Shown: piece by piece, positions 44,163 to 56,554 of the stretch
Position numbering within the stretch: position 1 is the stretch's first letter
Layout: every line of letters starts with the position of its first letter
Notes under the pieces: model-generated
The model's input: only the letters and a program-made list of their open reading frames with translations
Databases searched by the model: none
Told to the model about the DNA's origin: nothing
DNA from: Bidens hawaiensis
Taxonomy: Eukaryota > Streptophyta > Magnoliopsida > Asterales > Asteraceae
NCBI GenBank assembly: GCA_021521415.1
Contig: JAIQDT010007315.1
Location: 1-64,000 of the forward strand
Length of the DNA stretch: 64,000 bases
Direction of reading: 5' to 3'
Position numbers and translations under genes: made by a program

Positions 44163-47100
44163 TGTCACACCCCGAAAACCTTAACTTAACACAGCGGAAG
44201 TCTTAACTTTAATTCATTCGGGTTATGACAGATGCCGATAGTCAACAATAATAACCATTTAATAATAAAAGCATCATCTTTTATTATAAGAAATATTTTA
44301 CAAAATCAGAGTTTACTACACGTGCTAATGCACGGTTTACAACACATCACTTTTGTTCAAACACCCCACGCTCTCGTTTCCATGCCACCTCGAAACCTTC
44401 ACTTTCCTGCAAAGCATATTTAAATAATATTTGGGTCAACACGAATGTTGGTGAGTTATTCCTGAGAAGAAAAACTTATTATATAAATATAAACAATTTA
44501 TATATAAACAACACATGAATATAATGGTGTACGGCCATTATACTCCCAATAAAACCGATCATAACACGGTATAACACAATAACGAAACCCTCATTTTACC
44601 TTTAAGCACAAAAAGCGTTAGTTGTAAACTAGCTAAGAATACAACGCGTGTATGACTACCAATTTGATAACTCGAAACGTACCATACTCAAAATATTCCC
44701 ACTTTTAACCCAACGCTAATGGAAGTGGGGGGCGTCACCCCGATAGATCTACCAACATTTCTGTGCCCTCAATTCGGTTAACAGTTATTTAACCAACTTG
44801 ATTCATCCCACAATAACGACAATTTGTAGTATAATGTGTTTTCAAAACATATATATATAAATACGAATATAGATATACAATATGCTTTTCGGAGGAAGAA
44901 CTCACATTTGATTTCAGTGTTCGAATAAATGCTCGTTCCTATATTAGTACACGTTCGTTAATTTTAGGTTTGACTAAAATATATATATTCTTATTCTAAA
45001 AATCCACACAAGCATATAACACATAAAGTTTACTACTTATAATCTTATAATGCTATACTTAAAAATATAAACAAGTAATAATCAACTAATAATTGTTTTA
45101 TTAAATAATTTAATTTAATTATTAAAATTTATAGAAATTATTACCTTTAGTTGCTGGAGTGTTTTGGAAAAATTCAAGTTATTATTTTATTTAAAATTTT
45201 GACTCTATTATAATCGGTTTTGTCGGTTTTGCCGGTTTCGTTGATTTTGAGCTTAAAAACGAACCGGTTGTCATTTTTATGAAACTTTTAGTTTTAAATT
45301 ATCTAGAACACTTTTTATATAGTTTTTAGTCAAGTTTTATTGGTTTTTCAATAAAAATGTTTTGGTTCTTATTTTGTTGCCAATTTCTTAAAAATGTCAA
45401 TTTTTAACGTTTTCGTGTCGGTTTTCGCGACACAAACCGTGTTGGTTTAAGTTTTGCTATTCTTGACTTTTCTTATACTTTAACTTATGTTAAATAAAAG
45501 AATATTATGACTTTGGGAGCTGTTTTAATTCAGTTCCAAAAATCATGTCGGTTCACCTTAAAAGTCGAACTTTCCGACCGTTAAAGTCACCGACAAGCTA
45601 TTTAAGTCACAATGTCAAAACCAAACCATTTGGTACAGCAAATATACATATAATAACAAGTAATATATCATCACATCCATGTTTGATCATCTAGCACCAA
45701 GTATGCACACAAAACAAATTTTTAACTACACATGCTCAAGCCTTAGCTTAAGTTTTCAACTATACAATATACATGTTATTTCTACAATCTCCACAAGGTG
45801 TTTATGTACCAAAATTTCCAGATCTTATTAACCCATATTAACATCTTATTTCATCCCATTGTTATCCTTTAACAAACACATTCTTGATTTCTTTAACAAC
45901 AAAGTTTCCTTTCCATATGTCCCATTCAGTCACTTAGTTTGTCATTTTCAATCCATATAAGACAAGTATGAGCTTTATAATCAAAATCAAATTTTTGTAT
46001 TACTTGCATGTGTAAGTAACTTTCCAATAAAGTCAAATCCCTACACTTTTGTCAACCCTTTTCCAAGATCCTTTCAAAACCATTATTATTATTACTTACA
46101 ACTTTTTCAAGTAATCAAGTATGTGGGTTTTCAAAATTATCATTCTTTCTTTAACCATTTTACCATTTAACAAGCTTACAACTTCAATCCAATACCAAAA
46201 TCAAAACTCACGGCCTAACATGGGTATTTTTACTCATTATCCATCTTTGATCTTTTGGCTATTTACACATTTACTTCCGATATTAAAATAATACCTAAAC
46301 CCATTTGTTAAACAAACTCAAGTAACATCAATATGGACAATCTATACAAGCTAAAATGCAACCATAACAAGTCCTATAATCAACAAAACCCATCTTATAC
46401 ATTCCTATGTAAACTCACGGTTCACACATATGCATGTATATATCCATATTATACCTACATGTACACTACCAAGCATACTAAAATCAAGCTTTAAACATCA
46501 AATAGCAACTAATATACACAAATCTTGAAGTGGGTTACCTTGGGTTTCGGATTTGGTGTCTAAGGAGGTGATAATGTGACCTTGTGTTGGCTATAATCCT
46601 TCCTTTGGCTTCCTACTTCTTGTTATTAGCTTAACCTTCCACCAAAGATCTCCTAATCAAGTGTTGTGTGTATAAAAATTTGAAAATATGAGATGGTAAG
46701 GTGGTGGTGGGGTGGCCGGTTATATGAAGGGAGAAAGAGAGGTATAGAGTTGTGAGTTGGATGGTATAGGGTGTGCATGTGTCCAAGTGTGTAGCTTCCA
46801 AGTAATCTATCAATCATTGCATACCTATATGTAAGCTTTTCATTGGTGGGTTTGGGAGGTGGGTTGGGTTGTGTGTAAGTGGCGGCCGAGAGAGATGGGA
46901 GAGGGAGAGGGAGAGGTGGTTTTGAATAATGACATGTGATAATACCTAGGTGTTAAAGTTTAACGTATCTCGTAATTTATCTAGCCAAACGACTTCCGTT
47001 TCTAATAATTTTTATCAGACTTTGAGCGAAATTAGATTACAGTCAATGTCTGCCTAAAAATAAAATTTTCTGATAAACTTAATGCCGGGCTCTTACGGTG

Positions 47101-47442
47101 TCCTCTACTGGCTTTCGGTTACTTATTTTCTAATTTTTGCGATTCGAACCTTCTAAAATTAAGTTTATACACTATCTCTAATATCCTAACATAAAATTTT
47201 ATTTTTCGAGGTCATCTTGACACGTTTATGAATTTATCCGTTTTGAGATATTACCCGGTGTCAATCTGTACAGTGTCAGCTACACGACAAAATTGAACTT
47301 TTTTGGGTTCCATATTTTAAAATTCAACTAAAGTCAAAAACTTTGACTAAAAATATTATTCCTATGTATTTATTTTACTAATTAATACACGATTACGGTT
47401 AAGATAATTACCAGATTAGTCTAATTTTTGGCGGTTGTCACA
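44163..47442 (-). mobile_element. Element G: solo gypsy-like LTR in the B RNase H gene
   Basis: 3280 bp, TGTCACACCCCG...GTTGTCACA, with a perfect target duplication AGGCT (44158-44162, 47443-47447). Read on minus it starts TGTGACAACCGCC and ends GGGGTGTGACA, the common ends of long gypsy LTRs. There is no PBS, no coding region and no second LTR, so it is a solo LTR left by recombination. No gene is seen in it. A GGGAGAGGGAGAGG stretch lies at about 46899. Confidence 0.85.
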
Positions 47443-50244
47443 AGGCTTGCCTTTGAGATACCGCAATATCCTCTTCACACCCTTCATATGAGATTCCTTT
47501 GGGTTTGCCTGAAACCGAGCACAAAGACAAACTGCAAACATAATATCAGGTCTAGATGCAGTTAAATACATTAAAGAACCTATGATTGCCCGATATTGGG
47601 TGGGGTCCACGTCTGCATCACTGTCTGAGTCAGCACCCAGTTTGTGGTTGACGCAAAGTGGAGTATCAAATGGAGTGTTGTCCTCCATCTTGAAGCGTTT
47701 GAGAACGTCTTGGACATATTTAGTCTAATGAATGAACATCCCATCTTTCTTCTGATCGACCTGCAATCCTAAAAAGAAAGTTAATTCACCCATTGCACTC
47801 ATTTCAAACCTCTTTTTCATGACGGCTTCAAATTCCTGACACATGGCGACTTTTGATGCAGCAAAGATGATGTCGTCCACGTAGACTTGAACCAGAAGAA
47901 AATCTCCCCTTTTTCTCTTGACAAACAGTGTGCAGTCGATCTTTCCTCTTTCAAACCCATTCTCAAGCAAGTAATCAGATAAGGTTGCATACCAGGCACG
48001 AGGGGCCTGATGTAGTCCATATAACGCTTTACTTAGCTTGTACACGTGTTCAGAAAAGTCTGGGTCAGGAAAACCTGGAGGCTGCTCAACGTACACAACT
48101 TCATCGACTATACCGTTAAGAAACGCACTTTTCACATCTAACTGGAACACCTTCATCTCATTGTGAGCAGCAAATGCCAAAAACAGTCGAATCGCTTCCA
48201 ATCTTGCCACAGGAGCAAACACTTCATTGTAGTCGATCACTTCTTGCTGATTAAAACCTTTTACAACCAGCCTCGCCTTGTTCCTGATGATTATACCTTT
48301 TTCATCTCTCTTGCATTTGAAAACCCATTTTGTGCCAATCGCATGCACATTCTTCGGTTTTGCAACCAATTTCCAAACCTCCATCTTCTCGAACTGGGCT
48401 AACTCTTCTTGCATGGCTTCGACCCACGAGCTGTCCTTTAGAGCCATTTGATAGTTCTTTGGTTCAATCTGGCTAATGAAGCAGGTGTACAAGCACTCGT
48501 TAATGATACCTGTTTCTTTGATGCTTGCGTAAACACAGGTGTCCTCATTCAAGCTTCGTCTTGTTTGTACACCATCAGACAGATCACCTATCACGTTCTC
48601 CAAAGGGTGATATTTATGAACTCCAGTAGTCGGAACCGAACTGACTTGCAGATTGTCTTCCAGGTTCGAAGATAGTTCATCAATGGGCGATTGTTGTTGA
48701 GAGTGAAAAGGATTGAAGAATTCGTCTTCTGTAGAGGCAGCAGGGGTATCAACAGCACTTGACGAGGAAGGTTGATCTTCGTCATACTGCGGTCGTTGCA
48801 CAAAATTTTCTTCCTCATCATAAAGAATCTGCGTAGCAATTCTCTCATCAACTTCTGCACACTCCAAGGAAGGCATATTAAAAGATTTAAAAAGCTTATC
48901 ATAGTCGAAAGCCTCAGCGGGTCCCGTGCTTGGTTTTGGTGGTTTGTAACTTGTGATGTCAGTGTTACACACCACCTCAACCTTGCTGGTCGATAGATTA
49001 AAGACTCGTCTGTTGGGTGTCCCAACTACATATCCAACTAAAATACCTTCATCGGCTTTCTCACCAAATTTTGAGTTCGTCTTTAATATCCAACACGGAG
49101 ACCCGAATGGTTCGAGACCATTCAAGTTAGGCTTTCTACCATGCATAAGTTCATAACATGTTTTATTCAATCTTTTAACAGTTAAAACTTGATTAAGGAT
49201 ATAACAGGCTGTTGCAACAGCTTCAGCCCAGAACACCACAGGAAGTTTAGCATCGGCCAGCATGGTTCTGGCTCCTTCAATTAGCGTCCTGTTCTTCCTC
49301 TCAGCCACCCCATTTTGTTGCGGAGTATACGGGGCGCTGTACTGGTGGTCTATCCCTTTCTGTAAGCAAAACATCTCCATCTGGTAGTTTTTGAACTCTG
49401 TCCCATTGTCACTCCTGATGTATTTAACTTTTCTCCCCACGATATTCTCAACCTTGGTAATCAAGTTAATTACCAACTGAACCGTTTCATCTTTTGTCTT
49501 CAGGAAATATACCCAAGAGTATCGAGAGAAATCATCAGTTATCACCAAGCAGTATGATGTTCCACCTAGGCTTTTTACATTTATGGGACCGAAGAGATCC
49601 ATGTGAAGTAGGTGTAGGGTACTGACTATTGAATTGATCTTCTTGGTGTGATGAGATTTCTTGTGTTGCTTTCCCTTTTTGCACGATAAGCATTGGTCTT
49701 CAAAGTTGAAATTTTTTAAGGGAACACCAAGCACCAGCCCATTCTTGACAATGTAGTTCATTTTTCGAAGATGTATATGCCCCATTCTTCGATGCCATAA
49801 CTCGGACTCCGATTAAGTTGCTTTTGACAGAAGACATGATTCTTCTGTTGACATCTCAGTCGACCTCATGTCCATTACATATGTATTCTTTTCCCTTGGA
49901 GCCTTCATCACTATCCATGCTTCTGGTATCTTGAAACCAGGATACAGTACAATTGCTTCATTTTTGGTAAAGTGCACAGTGTAATCTTTGTCACAGATCT
50001 GAGACACACTCAGCAAATTATGCTTCAGCTCTTCAACGAAATTAACCTTTTCTAACTTCATTTTACCATTAGTCACCGTCCCAATCCCAGTAATTCTACC
50101 ACCACTCTCTCCAGCAAAACTTACTCTGCCTCCCTGAACAGGTTTCCATTCGTGTAACAAATTCTTGTTACCAGTCATGTGTCGGGAACAGCCGCTATCC
50201 ACAACCCATAGATTGTTTGCAGCCCTGTTCAACTGTTCCTGCAC
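47443..50244 (-). pseudogene. pol: Element B pol: protease, integrase, RT, RNase H start
   Basis: From 50244 down in one frame: protease with VVDSGCSRHMTG, the LLSVSQICD block, and TAA at 49813-49815. Then 686 open codons (47725-49785) hold the His/Cys integrase region (MGHIHLRK, CLSCKKGK), the integrase core (YSAPYTPQQNGVAERKNRT), the RT ([46 protein letters not shown] with catalytic YVDD), and TAG at 47725-47727 where CAG (Gln) is expected. The RNase H start (LMYLTASRPDIMFAV) runs to solo LTR G. Only two stops break this long frame, plus G. Confidence 0.93.
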
Positions 50245-50259
50245 AATTAAAGCAAAGGA

Positions 50260-51201
50260 TTAAAATCTGGGGACCCAAGACCTATTGGTCTTGGGTCGAT
50301 TAAATCTGTTAAAAGGCATCCCGTACTTTGGCTGTCCAAAGTTAGTATGAGAATGATTTTTGTAAGTCCTAAAAAGATACCTTCTTGTAGATTGACTATG
50401 AGGCCAACCAAACCTTCGTGAATTAAATGAGTTATAACCAGTGGTTTGATTGTTAGCATTGAAAAACTGATATTGACATCTTTGAAATCTTGGTTTAGTC
50501 CAATGTCTGAACATTGGTGAGTTTGCATTTTTACCATTATAATAATCATTGTTCGGTTTATTCTCAGATTTTGGAGGCCTCATACCTCTTAATCTCTGAT
50601 TTAGAGGACAATCAGCAATCAGGTGTCCTATTTGATTGCATCTGAAACAACTCATGTGTTCAACTTTCGTCTCAACAGTTGTTTCAGATGTTGAGGTTGC
50701 ATTACTACCCGTTTGTCTAACATATGGAGGGACATACGGGTTTAGAGGGGAATTCTTTTCAGTAGGTTTATATTCCTCCCCACGTCTTAGTAACGCTACC
50801 TCTTCTTTTGTCTCACTAGATTCGGATGTCTTGTCCGAATCTGATGAGACAGAACTTGGAACAGATATCTTAACATTCGAAACAGGCTTACTCGTTTCCT
50901 TTTTACTCAACTCTGGTTTTTTAATTGAAACTTTGACAGGAACTGTCTGACTAATCTCAACATCAACAGATTTCTGAGTGCTAGGATCATATGTATAATT
51001 ATGATTATAAGGTGGTGGAACTTCAGAATATCCAATTCCTCCCCTTTTAACTGGGGAACGTTGATCACTTACGAGGTGATCAAGTATTGTAGAGGAATTT
51101 CTAAACTGCTCAAGCTTTCTGTTTAGTTCCACCACTTTCACCTGGTAATCAGCTATCTGTTTATCCCTTTCAGCAATTAGTTTGGTTTTCTCTTCTAACA
51201 C
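50260..51201 (-). CDS. Element B gag, C-terminal part with second CCHC knuckle
   Basis: 313 codons in the pol frame. A coiled-coil start (LEEKTKLIAERDKQIAD), then a Ser/Thr/Pro/Lys-rich region, then CFRCNQIGHLIADC at about residue 184, then an Asn/Arg/Phe-rich tail likely to bind RNA. It ends at TAA 50260-50262 before the protease. The frame differs from the first gag part; the shift lies at 51201-51219. The first codon shown is GTG inside an older frame, so it is not a real start. Confidence 0.82.
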   Translation of the reverse strand: MLEEKTKLIAERDKQIADYQVKVVELNRKLEQFRNSSTILDHLVSDQRSPVKRGGIGYSEVPPPYNHNYTYDPSTQKSVDVEISQTVPVKVSIKKPELSKKETSKPVSNVKISVPSSVSSDSDKTSESSETKEEVALLRRGEEYKPTEKNSPLNPYVPPYVRQTGSNATSTSETTVETKVEHMSCFRCNQIGHLIADCPLNQRLRGMRPPKSENKPNNDYYNGKNANSPMFRHWTKPRFQRCQYQFFNANNQTTGYNSFNSRRFGWPHSQSTRRYLFRTYKNHSHTNFGQPKYGMPFNRFNRPKTNRSWVPRF

Positions 51202-51218
51202 TTCATAGCTAAGATCAA

Positions 51219-52895
51219 TTACTTGTATTTTTCAGCAAGACTTGCTTTAAGACTTCTGATATCTTTTTCACTAGCCTTAATCTTTACTGAATAACTATTT
51301 TCTCTAGTTTTAGTGTAATGATGATCTTCTTTTAACGTTTTAAATTGAGAGTCCAAACTAACAAACTGATCAGTTAATGTTTTCAATTGTTCAGACAGAT
51401 TTTCACATTGCATACAAGGGAGTTCAGAACTTACCTCAGAGAGCTGATCATTCACCTCTGCCATATAAGCTTGATCTTCTCTTGTCTCTCTATCGTTTCC
51501 TTCAGTTTCGATGTTAACTAAGTTGGCCTGTTCGAACACTTCCTCAACCTCCAGATTCGAATTGTATCCTCCGTTCTGTCTGGATACCATCGCCCTATTC
51601 TCATTACTTCCCCCATTCGGTTGTGCTGGCCTGTTCTGACTACGTTCTACTCTTTTATTTGTGCATTCTTTAGCAAAGTGGCCATTCTGTTGACAGTTAT
51701 AACATCGGACCTTTGACTTATCAAAACCTGGTCTTTCACCAACGAACTTTCTACCAGTTTTCTTCATAAACCTTTTAACTCTTCTTACTATCATCGCCAT
51801 CTGCCACTGCAGATCCATCTCTTCTAGATCATCAGCATCGATCTGATCATAGTCTTCGTCTAAAGTTGCAGGGTCAACAATTTTACCTTTGATGTAATTT
51901 TCGTAAGAAGCAATGAAAGATGCATAGAGAGCAAACTGCTGTTCAGCAGATTTAACGCTCATGGGCATCTGAGAGTAGTTGTTGTTCAGAACACTTGAAG
52001 AAAAACTACCAGTTGTTGCTTGAGGTTTAGAAGAATTTGTTCCACCAGCTACGAAGCATACATCACCATCCATGTTGAGAGTTACATGACCATCATGAGT
52101 TGAGTTAGAGCTTGAGTCTCCCTTTGAGTAGTAAGCATTTGATTCTGACTTTGAACTTGAACTCGAAGTAACTTTCGCACCATACATTCCCGGGTCCTGA
52201 ACCTGATCAGTTGGTGTCTCTTTTTGAACCATGTTAAGTTCAAAAGTTCGTAGTTTATTGACTGCTGTTTCCAAGTCGATGTTCGCAAACTCTTTGTCCT
52301 CTCTCATCAAGACAGTGTACATTTCCCATTTCGGTGGGAGAGCATCAAGAAGTTTTTCTACGATATCTTCTTCTTTATAGTCAATTGAATAGTTTCTGAG
52401 TTCGGTCATCAAGTGGTAATACCTTGTGATGATATCATCAAGTGACTCATTCTTCAGATACTTGAACACCGAGAATTGGGTTTTGAGTAGCTTAATCTTG
52501 GATGCACGTATCCCCACATTACCTTCATATCGATTTTCAAGCGCTTCCCATAGCTCTCTAGCGGTTTTATATTTCCTGAAGGTGTGAAGAATCTCTTGTG
52601 GAAGAGCCATTGTTATCGCAGCATGAGCTTTGCTTTCAGCCTCATACATCTTTTTTTCTTCCTCTTCCATCTTATTGTACTTCTTTATTTGTTCACGACC
52701 CTCAAACAAAGCTGTTGGTGGAATGTATCCATCTTGAATGCACACCCACATCTTAGCATCTTGATATTTAACATATTGTTCAAACCGATCTTTCCAAGCA
52801 ACGAAATCGGTACCCTTAAGCATTTTCGGAGCCTTAGTAGCTGAACCTGCTTCCACCTCCATTTTCACCAGTTCCGTAATATTTATAGAAGTCAT
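51219..52895 (-). CDS. gag: Element B gag, N-terminal part
   Basis: 558 codons, ATG at 52895. The UBN2-type gag domain spans about residues 25-230 (FVAWKDRFEQYV, the LWEALENRYEG block, IITRYYHLMTELRN, LLDALPPKW). The first knuckle, CYNCQQNGHFAKEC, lies at about 390-403. The coiled-coil C-terminal 100 residues run into a frameshift at the end (KYK stop). Element A has the same design. This is the particle-forming, RNA-binding protein. Confidence 0.92.
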   Translation of the reverse strand: MTSINITELVKMEVEAGSATKAPKMLKGTDFVAWKDRFEQYVKYQDAKMWVCIQDGYIPPTALFEGREQIKKYNKMEEEEKKMYEAESKAHAAITMALPQEILHTFRKYKTARELWEALENRYEGNVGIRASKIKLLKTQFSVFKYLKNESLDDIITRYYHLMTELRNYSIDYKEEDIVEKLLDALPPKWEMYTVLMREDKEFANIDLETAVNKLRTFELNMVQKETPTDQVQDPGMYGAKVTSSSSSKSESNAYYSKGDSSSNSTHDGHVTLNMDGDVCFVAGGTNSSKPQATTGSFSSSVLNNNYSQMPMSVKSAEQQFALYASFIASYENYIKGKIVDPATLDEDYDQIDADDLEEMDLQWQMAMIVRRVKRFMKKTGRKFVGERPGFDKSKVRCYNCQQNGHFAKECTNKRVERSQNRPAQPNGGSNENRAMVSRQNGGYNSNLEVEEVFEQANLVNIETEGNDRETREDQAYMAEVNDQLSEVSSELPCMQCENLSEQLKTLTDQFVSLDSQFKTLKEDHHYTKTRENSYSVKIKASEKDIRSLKASLAEKYK

Positions 52896-53364
52896 CTTTG
52901 GGAAAAATACGAATGAACACTCAAAGAAACTAAAAATAATTTATTATTCTGAACAGTACAGTAGGCGAAGTTATTCTTAACTTCTCTTAAGAGTAACTTC
53001 GCTTGAATACTCAACTTCGCTGACCTTAACTTCGCTTTCTTCACAACTTCGCCTGATGACAACTTCGCTTAAGATAATCGAACTTGTGAGGTAGGCGAAG
53101 TTAATGATAACTTTGCTTAATCTTATACTTCGCCTAAACCCTACAAACAGTGGCGGCAACTTCACCTGATGAACACAACGTTTTTGCAGGTTTGATTTTG
53201 GCGTATTACGAGGTATTCGAAGGTGTAATGGGTTGTTTTTTATGGAGGGAGGTGAGTAGAACACAAAAACCCGGTATTTTAACGTAAACTCGTCCCGCGA
53301 ATAGTCGAACGGAACGATTTCAACACCCGTGTGATAATCCCGAACCACACAATCACGAGCAAAC
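52896..53364 (-). other. Element B leader
   Basis: 469 bp between PBS and gag with about ten AACTTCGC copies (52980-53140), mostly in one direction. It includes an ACAGTGGCGGCAACTTCACC block near 53149 that is shared with D. No ORF is seen. Confidence 0.7.
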
Positions 53365-53376
53365 GCTCTGATACCA
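53365..53376 (-). other. Element B primer binding site
   Basis: The minus strand reads TGGTATCAGAGC, initiator Met tRNA, two bases from the 5' LTR. Confidence 0.93.
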
Positions 53377-53378
53377 AT

Positions 53379-53779
53379 TGTAGGTTCCCAGCCGGATCTA
53401 CACGAAAATATCTCGTTCTACGTAGGTGCGGAATCCCTACGTAAGACGATACGAGCGTAGAAGCGATATACGTTAAACACAAGCAAACACACGTTACAAT
53501 ACGCAGACAACACGTTGTATTGCAACTAATAACACGTGATCTCACAATCACCAATTACACGTACTGAATCGTTAAATACAAAATAAGCCGTAAACAAGAA
53601 TATATAGTTATCGACAACTTCGCCTAACAGGCTAGGCGAAGTTGTTGATAACTTCGCTTGTCCACAAGTTCGCTTCTATTAGGCGAACTTTTGAGACAAG
53701 TTAATTAAAACATCAACACAAATCAAACTAACACGATTACAGACACTAGATACTGAACTACTGACATCATGCACCAACA
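53379..53779 (-). repeat. Element B 5' LTR
   Basis: 401 bp. TATATA lies at 53601-53606. Upstream in sense is an inverted repeat with 13-bp arms (ACAACTTCGCCTA and complement, 53614-53645, 6-base loop), followed by a second, less perfect one. It differs from the 3' LTR at about three sites. Confidence 0.95.
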
Positions 53780-53926
53780 AACATTAAATGGATATTTTAA
53801 TCCAACATTTTATAAATGAATATTGTATTTTAAAAGACTTCCGCTAAATCAAACCGCACCTCTGATATATTTACAAAATAGGTAACAACTATAGGTCACA
53901 CGCCTAGGCCCTAAGTCGGGGTGACA
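53780..53926 (+). mobile_element. Element F 3' LTR, segment 4 and end
   Basis: It begins with the target duplication AACAT (53780-53784) and matches 19025-19167 of the F 5' LTR. It ends GTCGGGGTGACA near 53926. The sequence beyond is not F. Confidence 0.85.
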
Positions 53927-56537
53927 CAAGAGGCTAGTCGTAAGGCTTGAAACATGATTTTGACTAGTTGAATGTCTTTTATGACCAATTAAATGTCTTT
54001 GACTCAATTTATGAAAAAAAAAATTGATATAATATTTAGGATAATATGTAACATCATAAATAACAAAATAACATAAAAAAACATGAACAACGTCATGAAC
54101 ATAAATACAAATAAATAATTCACCATTTATTAATAAATAAAGATCGGAAAGGTATCGGAATTTAAAATTCTTCGGGTTTTTGGATTTTCAAAAATGACGA
54201 ATGTCGCAACATTGTTAAAGGGTCGGCGCTTTGATGTGACGTGTCGCTGTAACTTGAGATTTTAAGTCTTTTCACAACAACTAGCTTAAGGAAGTAAATA
54301 GACGTGCCATGTAATCTATCTATACTCTTTAATAAAAAAAATACAAATTATATGATTTATCACTCCCCGTCTCCCACATTAAAACCTCACACTTTTTTTT
54401 AAATAAATTTATAATAATACAATAATATTTACCATTCACAAAATTTATGCTTCAAAAATTATTAATGTAATATTTACGTCATGTTTTTTAACAAATATTT
54501 GTAATTTATAATTATCTCGTAGTTTTATAGAAAAAATATATTCAAGATATATGCCTTTTAGTGAATTTGAATTTAAAGTTTGAACTTTATTACTTTTGTA
54601 TATGTTCTATCAAATTTTTTTGCTATATATAAAAATAAACATATTATAGTTTTGTATCTCACCTATCAGTTAGTACTTATTAGTACTGTAAACACTATAT
54701 ATATCGACGTCATATACAAATATTTGACTTTTATTGTTATCACTTCACACGGTCAGATTTTTGAAGACCTAATTAAATCAATGGCAAACTGGTATGATTT
54801 ACGGTTTAAGTTCTATTATGATGAATTTAAATAATAAAGTATACTGCTACGAAATAAAACATTCATTATTTCTAAATTTTCTATGAAAGTTCATTAATAA
54901 AAGTTCTTTTATCTTGCTTTTTGGTTTATTTAATTTGTATTAAAAACTGAAAACCATTCAGAAAATAAAGTTTATTATTTATTTTAAAATTGTTTTAAAT
55001 ACTATTGTACAACAATTGTGTATTAACAGTGTTTGATAAATTTATTGTTTACTATATATCAATTATTTATTCTATATTGTGTTTTTTATGAATTACTTGT
55101 ATAATAAACAGTCTCAAAATAGTTTGCCATGTAATTATGTAACTGCTTAAATATTATGCCATTGTGTGAAAATTGTTGTATTAAGTATCAATGACTTGTT
55201 AATGTATTTTGTAAAAATGAAACTGTAATTTATTTACAAGAAGTAACACTGACTTGTCAAGAAAGTTTTCAGAGAAGCAGAGAGTAGGCTTAAAACATCG
55301 CTTGAGTGTAAGGTTGAAGACATATCTTGAATGTAAAGAACATAGGTGTGTTGAAAGATGAATATGTACCCCAAGGAGGCATATGAGCCACAACAATGAA
55401 CATATGCTAGCTGTTGGTGATATATTCGAATGAGCATATACGAGCGTAGAGCTTGGATATGTATACTTTAGTTACATAGTTGCACATGACATGTGTGCGT
55501 GTGTATGAAGAGTGCGTGTAACATGACATTAATCTTGATTCTTGGTACGATATGTTAGTTTGCAAAATAATAAAATAACAATAATAATTGGATTTTTTTA
55601 ATGGACATATTATTAAAATGAAATAAAATAATAATAATTGGTTTTTTTATTGGACATATTATTAGGTATAGTAAAGTGAAATAAGTGTTTCTGTAATCTT
55701 GATTTTCGTGCACAGGAAAATTTGAGTGTTGAAGAATTAAATAAATTATGATGTACATGAGCATACCAATTGAAAATGATTTAAGTCATATATATTGTTG
55801 GACCACCTTTCATATAAGGTCGAAATCAAACATCAATGGTGTGCTTTTGTTAAAATGAAAATTTGTCACCTATGAGACGTAGTTACTAGTTAGGCCATTC
55901 GCAAATGGTTCATTGTTATTTCTTCAAAGTTGCCAAGTTTTCAAGACCACGGTGTTTTGGTTTGAAAAATGAAAATGTAATAAAAAGATGTTTAGTTGGT
56001 TTATGAAATGAGATCAGTGATTACATAAGGAATCACATTCAATCTGTTCGTACCCATTGTTTTATTTTTTTTATTTTCTCATTCCATTCCTTTCACCCTA
56101 CTATATAGACACCACCACCGTCGCTTGACCATCATCACCTAACCACCATCGCCGCCACTACCACCACCGCCACACCGTCATGACCACCTCCATCGTTACC
56201 CGCCACTGCCAACGTCTTCAACACCATTGTTACCCATGTCTCCACCTCCACTGCCATAGTCATCACCACCACAATCACCGACATTGTCGTCGTCAGCCGT
56301 CACCACTACCACCACCGTTGTCATTGCCATTTGGCAAGGTTTCTTTATTTTGAGGTAGGGGTTATTTTTATCATGTGTATTTTAATTTTGTGTCCTTTTG
56401 TGTCTACTAAATTATAATTATTCTTTCTATTCTCATAGATTAATCATACAGCACAAATAAAATTGTATCGACCCATTTCATTATATTGTCAATTTCATTC
56501 TTTCTCTATCATTATCACTTACCAAAAAGACCCATTT
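53927..56537. other. AT-rich flank without a recognised gene
   Basis: 2.6 kb, strongly AT-rich. A Helitron-like 5' end, TCTATCTATACTCTTTAATA, occurs near 54316 without a partner end I can prove. A short near-duplicate, AATAATAATTGGTTTTTTTA-like, occurs near 55578 and 55628. A CCACCA-type low-complexity stretch lies at 56110-56330. Small open frames here have no recognisable homology. Confidence 0.5.
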
Positions 56538-56554
56538 ATCTCGACACTATATAT

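Larger units (their letters stand above)
38106..53779 (-). mobile_element. Element B: Ty1/copia retrotransposon, SIRE-like
   Basis: 15.7 kb including solo LTR G, about 12.4 kb without it. LTRs of 401 bp each, TGTAGGTTCC...CACCAACA, differ at only about three sites. The target duplication AACAT is perfect (38101-38105, 53780-53784). PBS and polypurine tract show minus-strand sense. Gene order is gag, protease, integrase, RT, RNase H, spacer, aORF, the same plan as A. A frameshift and stops occur in gag, pol and aORF even though the insertion is young. Confidence 0.95.

Noticed and set aside
54316..55889. Second Helitron from TCTATCTATACTC to TTACTAG
   Set aside because: The ends fit loosely, but there is no empty site, no 3' hairpin and no second copy in the window.
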